Assembly (NCBI RefSeq): GCF_013282665.1
Contig: NZ_CP054041.1
Span: forward strand, 1 to 64,000
Direction of reading: 5' to 3'
From: Listeria monocytogenes
Lineage (GTDB): Bacteria > Bacillota > Bacilli > Lactobacillales > Listeriaceae
DNA length: 64,000 bases
Shown: positions 58,982 to 64,000 of the stretch, piece by piece
Layout: the number at the start of each line of letters is the position of its first letter
How positions within the stretch are numbered: position 1 is the first letter of the stretch
Made by a program: the position numbers and the translations under genes
Notes under the pieces: model-generated
What the model was told of the DNA's origin: nothing
The model's input: the letters and a program-made list of their open reading frames with translations, nothing else
Database searches by the model: none

Positions 58982-59773
58982 TTGGAAATAATTGGTGCCA
59001 AAATCCACTAAATCACGCATATCATAAATTTTCGTCGGCGCTCCGATAATCGTCGTTGGGTGAAAGTCACGTTCTTTCTCATAAGCGCGACCTAACGCTA
59101 TAAACACTTCACTATTATAATCAATTTCCTGATACTTCTCCCAAATGATTTCGCCGTTTTTAAGAAAAGCTGCCTGGTTTTCGATGAGCGGAAACACATT
59201 GGAGCGTTCTTCCGCTAAATGAAGCGATGTATTGTTATTGTTATCTAGCCCAAACAAGATAATTTTCGCACCAAGTTGATACATTTTCCCTAGCGGCGAT
59301 TCATCCCCCATGCTTTTCGCAAGTGGCTGGTTGGCAAGAATTTGTTTTTTATCTTTTCCCCAAGCACAAAAAGAATGGTATGGATGAAAACTGCGCTCAA
59401 CATCTGGCATGGTACGAAATGTTTCGGCAATGACACCCATTCCACGAGTTGGTGTTACAAGCGGGTCAAATGGCGGTGTTTCTCTGCGAATTATTTTCCA
59501 CCAACTTTCAGGAACTGGCGGATTTTCCCACTTAGCAGGATCACTTAATTGACCTGTTTGAGCTGGCATGACTATATTGCCCGATTCACCAACCAGTTCT
59601 TGCAATGCTAAAATAACGGTAACTGGGCCGCCGCAAATCCAGTGCGCTTTTGACATAGAGGAATGAAAAATAATCGTATCCCCTTTTTTAATACCCGATT
59701 CTTGTAAGTCTGACACGATTTTTTGTTTTGTTGCTGGTTTTTTTGTGCGCCAAATAGCCATTTTTTCTCCCAT
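58967..59773 (-). CDS. AAC(3)-family aminoglycoside N3-acetyltransferase
   Basis: A 268-residue Antibiotic_NAT family protein. The motif FHSSMSKAHWICGGPVTVI (about residues 36-54) corresponds to the acetyl-CoA-binding HSSL...GG region. VMPAQTGQLSDP and PTRGMGVIAETFRTMP, RSFHPYHSFCAWG (active-site His) and LLGLDNNTS-like LFGLDNNNNTSLHLAE are family blocks. True drug acetylation is not assured, because chromosomal members in Bacillus (YokD) may have other substrates. Two ATGs (59773, 59761) are both plausible. It matches lmo1708. Confidence 0.88.
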   Translation of the reverse strand: MGEKMAIWRTKKPATKQKIVSDLQESGIKKGDTIIFHSSMSKAHWICGGPVTVILALQELVGESGNIVMPAQTGQLSDPAKWENPPVPESWWKIIRRETPPFDPLVTPTRGMGVIAETFRTMPDVERSFHPYHSFCAWGKDKKQILANQPLAKSMGDESPLGKMYQLGAKIILFGLDNNNNTSLHLAEERSNVFPLIENQAAFLKNGEIIWEKYQEIDYNSEVFIALGRAYEKERDFHPTTIIGAPTKIYDMRDLVDFGTNYFQTKNH

Positions 59774-59798
59774 TGTCTCTCACCGCCTCTAAAAATAA

Positions 59799-59887
59799 AG
59801 CCAGATGCCTAGAAAAAAACGGCAAACTAAAAGCAGCTGTGTGAAACTTGTGCTTTTACTTGCATTCTGTTCTAAATGCATCTGGCT
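59799..59887 (-). terminator. Nested double-stem element after map
   Basis: An outer stem AGCCAGATGC/GCATCTGGCT (59799-59808 with 59878-59887) encloses an inner stem. The inner stem is GCAA..TAAAAGCA with TGCTTTTAGTTTGC (59822-59835 with 59851-59863). Both stems are followed on the minus strand by T-rich tracts, so two overlapping terminators are possible. Confidence 0.7.
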
Positions 59888-59898
59888 AAATAGTTTAA

Positions 59899-60657
59899 TT
59901 AATCGTTTTCGCCTTGATACGTTAAAATTTCTGGACCATCTTTTGTAATTGCAAAGGTATGTTCATATTGTGCAGACAAAGAGCCATCAACGGTTCTAGC
60001 AGTCCAGCCATTATCGTCCATTTTGGCTTTCCAAGCACCCATATTGACCATTGGTTCCACTGTAATAACCATGCCTTCTTTTAAGCGAGGTCCTTTGCCA
60101 GCTGTACCATAATGTGGGATATCTGGTTTTTCATGCAAAGTTGGTCCAACGCCATGACCGATAAACTCACGTACAACAGCAAGATTTTCTGATTCTACGT
60201 ATGTTTGAATAGCATGACCAATATCGCCAACTCTCGCGCCTACTTGTGCTTGTTCAATACCTAAGTAAAGTGCTTTATGCGTTACATCCATTAAATGTTT
60301 CACATCATCAGGCACTTCTCCTACTGCATAAGTCCAAGCAGAATCAGCAAGTGCGCCGTGATAATTCACGACCATATCTACTGTAATAATATCGCCTTGG
60401 TTAAGCTTTTGTTTGCGCGGGAACCCGTGACAAATTTCGTCATTAATACTTGCACAAATAGCGTATTCATAACCTTCAAAGCCTTTTTGCTCTGGAGTTG
60501 CGCCATTTTTACGTAAAAATTCTTCTGTAAATACTTCTAAATCCCAGCTAGTAATCCCTGGTTTAATAATTTTTTTAAGTTCTTTATGCGTATCGGCAAG
60601 GATTTTCCCTGCTGCTTTCATCTCATCAATTTCGCGTCTTGATTTGAGTGTAATCAT
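59899..60657 (-). CDS. map: Methionine aminopeptidase, type I
   Basis: A 252-residue MetAP that removes initiator Met from nascent proteins. The metal ligands are recognisable: Asp in DMVVNYHGALADSAW (two Asp), His in REFIGHGVG, Glu in TVEPMVNMG and Glu in QYEHTFAI. ASINDEICHGFP is the substrate-pocket block. The ATG at 60657 has AGGAGGG nine bases upstream; the nine-codon upstream extension has none. Firmicutes may have a second MetAP near secY, which lies outside this window. Confidence 0.96.
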   Translation of the reverse strand: MITLKSRREIDEMKAAGKILADTHKELKKIIKPGITSWDLEVFTEEFLRKNGATPEQKGFEGYEYAICASINDEICHGFPRKQKLNQGDIITVDMVVNYHGALADSAWTYAVGEVPDDVKHLMDVTHKALYLGIEQAQVGARVGDIGHAIQTYVESENLAVVREFIGHGVGPTLHEKPDIPHYGTAGKGPRLKEGMVITVEPMVNMGAWKAKMDDNGWTARTVDGSLSAQYEHTFAITKDGPEILTYQGEND

Positions 60658-60738
60658 CTTTTCATTCCCTCCTAAAATTTCCACTATTTACTATTATAGC
60701 TCGAAACCCCTTAGAAATAAAGTAATCTGGAAAAAAGG

Positions 60739-60766
60739 TTGCAGTTTTTCTGAAGACATTTATAAT
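60739..60766 (+). promoter_or_regulatory. Flavodoxin promoter
   Basis: TTGCAG (60739-60744), 16 bases, TATAAT (60761-60766), about 79 bp before the flavodoxin start codon. Confidence 0.65.
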
Positions 60767-60844
60767 AGAATGTATCAGTTAAAAAATGGTGGACTGGTTT
60801 GTGCCGTTTTAAACAATAAAAAATTCAGAAAATGGTGATGCAAA

Positions 60845-61291
60845 ATGACAAAAGTGATGATCGTTTATGCCAGCATGACTGGTAATACACAAGAAATTGC
60901 CGACATTTTAGGTGAAGAATTAGAAAAATACGATATCGAAGTAGAAATTGAAGAATGTATTTCAGTTGATCCTGAAGATTTACTAGAATATGATGGTGCT
61001 CTAATCGGTGGCTATACATATGATGATGGTCAGCTTCCTGATGAGTTCGTTGATTTTTATGAAGATATGGCGGACGTTGATTTTAGCGGCAAAGTTTGCG
61101 CTTCTTTCGGTTCTGGCGATACTTTTTATGATGAATACTGTTTAACAGTTGATTTAATTGAAACTCGCTTAAAAGAGCAAGGCGCTACTGTTCCTGTTGC
61201 GGGGCTAAAAGTAGACCTTGATCCTGATGAAGAAGATGTTGTTCGCGCGGAAAGTTACGCAAAAACATTTGTTGATGTATTAAAAGGATAA
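60845..61291 (+). CDS. Flavodoxin
   Basis: A 148-residue short-chain flavodoxin, a one-electron FMN carrier that can replace ferredoxin. The phosphate-binding loop is SMTGNTQEIAD (residues about 11-21). The isoalloxazine-binding regions are GGYTYDDGQLPDE and SFGSGDTFYDEYC. It is very acidic, as expected. The ribosome site is weak (GGTGAT about five bases upstream). It has its own promoter and terminator. Pairing with an iron-limitation response is known in other bacteria, but no Fur box was seen. Confidence 0.95.
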   Translation: MTKVMIVYASMTGNTQEIADILGEELEKYDIEVEIEECISVDPEDLLEYDGALIGGYTYDDGQLPDEFVDFYEDMADVDFSGKVCASFGSGDTFYDEYCLTVDLIETRLKEQGATVPVAGLKVDLDPDEEDVVRAESYAKTFVDVLKG

Positions 61292-61294
61292 TTC

Positions 61295-61329
61295 GAAAGC
61301 AAGTCCTCTTTTTCGGACTTGCTTTTTTA
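61295..61329 (+). terminator. Flavodoxin terminator
   Basis: AAAGCAAGTCC pairs with GGACTTGCTTT, followed by TTTTT. Confidence 0.88.
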
Positions 61330-61428
61330 TTTATTTAAAAATAGCGAAAACAGTAGCGTAGTGGTTGCTTTACCTCATTAATTGAGATACAATTCTCGTA
61401 TTGAATAAAAAGATTGGAGTGATTAATT

Positions 61429-62661
61429 ATGACAGTATTTAGTGAAAAATTAGAAAAGTATGCAGAATTGATTGTAAAAGTTGGGGTAAATGTCCAACCT
61501 GAACAGAAAGTGGTAATTATGGCTCCAGTTGATGCGGCTCCCCTTGTTCGTCTTATTTCCAAATATGCTTTTGAAGTAGGCGCAGAGGATGTCATTATGG
61601 ATTGGCGCGATGAAGAATTAGGCGCATTACGTTACAAAAATGCTCCACTACGCGTTTTTGAAAGTGCTCCGGTTCACCGTGTTGCAGAAAAAACAGAACT
61701 TGCCAAAGAAGGCGCTTGTTTTATCTCTATCACTTCCGAAGATCCAGATTTACTAAATGGCGTGGATAGCAACAAAATTGCGACATTCCAGAAAACAATG
61801 GGTGGAGCAATGAGCGAGTTTCGCGAGTTAATGCAAGCAAATGTCGTAAGCTGGACAGTTGTTGCAGCAGCTTCACAAGGATGGGCTGCAAAAGTATTCC
61901 CAGATCTAACGCCAGCAGAACAAATGGAAACACTTTGGGAAGCTATTTTTGAAACAACTCGTATTAACACCGAAAACCCAGTAGAAACTTGGAAAAATCA
62001 CGATCAAACACTAGCTGCTAAAGCAGAAAGTTTAAATGAAAAACAATTTACTTCTTTACATTATACGGCTCCTGGAACTGACCTTACAATCGGTCTTCCA
62101 AAAAACCATCTTTGGGTTGGCGCTGGCAGTAAGAATAAAAAAGGACATGAATTTATGGCCAATATGCCAACAGAAGAAGTATTCTGTTGTGCGGATAAAC
62201 TAAAAGTGGAAGGTTATGTTTCTAGTACAAAACCACTTAGTTATGCAGGAAATATTATCGATGACTTCAAAATCACTTTCGAAAAAGGTCGTATTGTAAG
62301 TGTAGAAGCAGCATCCGGCGAAGAAATTTTGAAAGATTTAATCGCGACAGATGAAGGCTCTCACTATTTAGGCGAAGTGGCGCTAGTTCCAGACCCTTCC
62401 CCTATTTCTCAATCCGGCATTTTATTCTACAATACACTATTTGACGAAAATGCTTCTAACCACTTAGCAATTGGTAGTGCGTATGCATTTAATGTTAAAG
62501 GTGGCGAAGAAATGTCTCGTGAAGAATTAGAAGCAGCTGGTGTGAACAATAGTTTAACACACGTTGATTTCATGATTGGTTCTTCTGAAATGGACATTGA
62601 TGGTGTAACCGAATCTGGTGAAGTTGTTCCTGTTTTCCGTAAAGGCGACTGGGCGTTCTAA
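61429..62661 (+). CDS. Aminopeptidase, peptidase family M29
   Basis: A 410-residue M29 (thermophilic-type, AmpS/PepS) metallo-aminopeptidase. The C-terminal metal-binding half contains the expected acidic and His residues: Glu in MANMPTEEVFC, Glu and His in DEGSHYLGEVALVP, His in NASNHLAIGSAY, and THVDFMIG with His and Asp. The N-terminal half starts FSEKLEKYAELIVKVGVNV, typical. It releases N-terminal amino acids from peptides. The ATG has GGAGTGA upstream. Confidence 0.95.
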   Translation: MTVFSEKLEKYAELIVKVGVNVQPEQKVVIMAPVDAAPLVRLISKYAFEVGAEDVIMDWRDEELGALRYKNAPLRVFESAPVHRVAEKTELAKEGACFISITSEDPDLLNGVDSNKIATFQKTMGGAMSEFRELMQANVVSWTVVAAASQGWAAKVFPDLTPAEQMETLWEAIFETTRINTENPVETWKNHDQTLAAKAESLNEKQFTSLHYTAPGTDLTIGLPKNHLWVGAGSKNKKGHEFMANMPTEEVFCCADKLKVEGYVSSTKPLSYAGNIIDDFKITFEKGRIVSVEAASGEEILKDLIATDEGSHYLGEVALVPDPSPISQSGILFYNTLFDENASNHLAIGSAYAFNVKGGEEMSREELEAAGVNNSLTHVDFMIGSSEMDIDGVTESGEVVPVFRKGDWAF

Positions 62662-62690
62662 TCCTTTTTTAAAACTTATGCCTTTTGCGT

Positions 62691-62740
62691 AAAACCCTTG
62701 TAGCTTTTGGCTTTCAAGGGTTTTCGTTTGTTTATTTTTT
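62691..62740 (+). terminator. Aminopeptidase terminator
   Basis: AAAACCCTTG(T)AGC pairs with GCT(TT)CAAGGGTTTT, followed by a T-rich tract. Confidence 0.8.
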
Positions 62741-62764
62741 ACAAAAGAGAGCGAGGTGCATTGG

Positions 62765-64000
62765 ATGAAATTTAGTACATGGGACATCAATTTAAAAGTA
62801 AGGCTTTTTGGGGAAGCACTACTCGATATTTCTTTTTGGATGGTCTTCCCCTTTCTAACGATTTACTTTTCGGAAAGTATTGGGCGCGAGCTGACGAGTC
62901 TTTTGCTGATTATTTCGCAAGTGTTGGCGGTTTTCACAGCTTTGCTTGGCGGTTATTTTGCGGATAACTTTGGTCGTAAACGGATGATGAGTATTTCTGT
63001 CATTGGAGAAGGTTTTGGTTTTCTTGTTTTTGCAATAGGTGCACTTCATGTTGTGGATTCTCCTTACTTGAGTTTTGCTGGTTTCGCGATTGCGAGTGTT
63101 TTTATGGCGTTTTATCAGCCAGCAAGTCAAGCGATGATTGCGGATGTGGTTCCACCTGAACATCGGACGCATATTTATTCCGTGTTCTATATGATGATTA
63201 ATATTGCGGTCGTTATTGGCCCCATTCTTGGTTCGGTCTTATTCTATAATTTCACGACAGAAACGCTACTTGCCATTGTTTGCGCGGATTTATTATTACT
63301 CTTTTTACTGCAAAAATTCGGTCATGAAACAGCCCCTCTTTTGGTTAATCCTGATTTACAAAAAGAGGTTGTTCGTAAAAGTATCGGTGCTGTTTTAATG
63401 GAGCAACTGAAAAACTATAAAATTATTTTTAAAGACAAGATCTTCTTTCTTTATATTGTTGCAGGGATTATTATTTCTCAGTCATTTATGCAACTGGATT
63501 TACTTTTCCCGCTCTATATTAAAGAAGTTATCGGTGCATCTAACTTGTTCGCGTTTCATTTTACAGGTGAGCAATTGTTCGGGGTTATTGTTTCTATTAA
63601 CGGCTTCTTTGTTGCAGCGCTTACGGTCGTTGTCACTCGTTGGATGAGCCATTTTAGAGAAAAATTCGTCTTTATGAATTCTTCTTTTCTCTATGGGATA
63701 GCGATTTTCTTATTTGGTATCTCGACAGGCCCATGGGGAGCAATTTGTGCCATTATTCTCTTTAGCTTTGCGGAACTGATGACTGTTGGCTTACAACAAA
63801 CCTTTGTTTCACAATTAGCTCCAGAAGATAAACGGGCGATGTACTTCTCTGCTGCTGGACTTCGTTATACGCTGGGTAAAGTCATTGCTCCACTTGCGAT
63901 TACAATTTCGACTTTAATTGGCTATACTGGCACATTTACTATTATTGGTATTTTAGCGCTCATTAGCGGACTAATTTATTACTATATGTACGCAGAATTT
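62765..64000 (+). CDS. MFS transporter (partial, cut by window end)
   Basis: A frame open from the ATG at 62765 to the last base of the window (412 codons) with no stop, so the 3' end is missing. It has about twelve hydrophobic helices. The MFS loop motif GGYFADNFGRKRMM (about residue 65) is intact, as is the helix-4/5 region ASQAMIADVVPPEHR. It resembles multidrug-type (DHA1) permeases, but the substrate is unknown. The ribosome site is GCGAGGTG, about seven bases upstream. Smaller open frames on both strands here are shadows. Confidence 0.88.
   Translation, partial: MKFSTWDINLKVRLFGEALLDISFWMVFPFLTIYFSESIGRELTSLLLIISQVLAVFTALLGGYFADNFGRKRMMSISVIGEGFGFLVFAIGALHVVDSPYLSFAGFAIASVFMAFYQPASQAMIADVVPPEHRTHIYSVFYMMINIAVVIGPILGSVLFYNFTTETLLAIVCADLLLLFLLQKFGHETAPLLVNPDLQKEVVRKSIGAVLMEQLKNYKIIFKDKIFFLYIVAGIIISQSFMQLDLLFPLYIKEVIGASNLFAFHFTGEQLFGVIVSINGFFVAALTVVVTRWMSHFREKFVFMNSSFLYGIAIFLFGISTGPWGAICAIILFSFAELMTVGLQQTFVSQLAPEDKRAMYFSAAGLRYTLGKVIAPLAITISTLIGYTGTFTIIGILALISGLIYYYMYAEF

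Noticed and set aside
62779..63172. Short frames on both strands at the window end
   Set aside because: They are shadows of the MFS gene that starts at 62765 and runs off the window end without a stop.

Overview
The window is a low-GC Firmicute chromosome segment whose proteins, gene order and signals match the genus Listeria. It covers the neighbourhood called lmo1657 (tsf) to about lmo1712 in L. monocytogenes EGD-e. FosX of Listeria type, mprF beside a VanZ-family gene, a B. subtilis trnB-like tRNA array, and T-box and S-box leaders all fit. The surface-adhesin gene lapB, which sits between the lmo1665 and lmo1667 equivalents in L. monocytogenes, is absent here. That favours a non-pathogenic relative such as L. 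innocua, but the species cannot be fixed from this window alone.

Layout. 1-900: AT-rich, gene-poor DNA with one small unknown ORF. 0.9-5.7 kb (minus): tsf, rpsB, an orphan ArpU-like gene, and leuS under a tRNA-Leu T-box. 6.1-7.7 kb (plus): the tRNA wobble-modification pair ytqA-ytqB (MnmL/MnmM). 7.7-13.4 kb (mostly minus): asnB, metK under a SAM-I riboswitch, a small membrane protein, an L-2-hydroxyacid dehydrogenase, a DUF2584 protein and a Nudix hydrolase. 13.4-14.8 kb (plus): yidD and a zinc-binding lipoprotein with a Zur box. 14.8-22.1 kb: the menaquinone cluster menF-D-H-B-E (minus) with menA divergent. 22.2-28.9 kb (minus): metE-metI-metC-yitJ, a complete methionine operon behind a second SAM-I riboswitch. 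28.9-30.1 kb: an MFS transporter.

30.1-37.4 kb (minus): one rRNA operon, 16S-23S-5S followed by 21 tRNA genes, driven by two tandem near-consensus promoters. 37.5-47 kb: perR with a candidate Per box, a D-2-hydroxyacid dehydrogenase, a second glutamate-1-semialdehyde aminotransferase, an aromatic-acid-exporter family protein, an Ntdp-type phosphatase (DUF402), fabL, mutY, yfhP, dut, yfhJ, recX and yfhF. 47.9-51.2 kb: mprF with a VanZ-family gene. 51.4-64 kb: a cation diffusion facilitator, a GNAT acetyltransferase, a soluble PAS-chemoreceptor, fosX, an RNA uracil-C5 methyltransferase, an OsmC protein, a deoxynucleoside kinase, a YihY protein, an AAC(3)-family acetyltransferase, map, a flavodoxin, an M29 aminopeptidase and an MFS transporter cut by the window end.

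No phage, transposon, CRISPR array or toxin cluster is seen. Gene pairs are mostly separated by strong bidirectional terminators. The window is overwhelmingly conserved core genome. Its points of interest are regulatory (T-box, two S-boxes, Zur and Per boxes, paired rrn promoters, a nested hairpin after map) plus a handful of small unrecognised genes. I found no convincing new multi-gene system.
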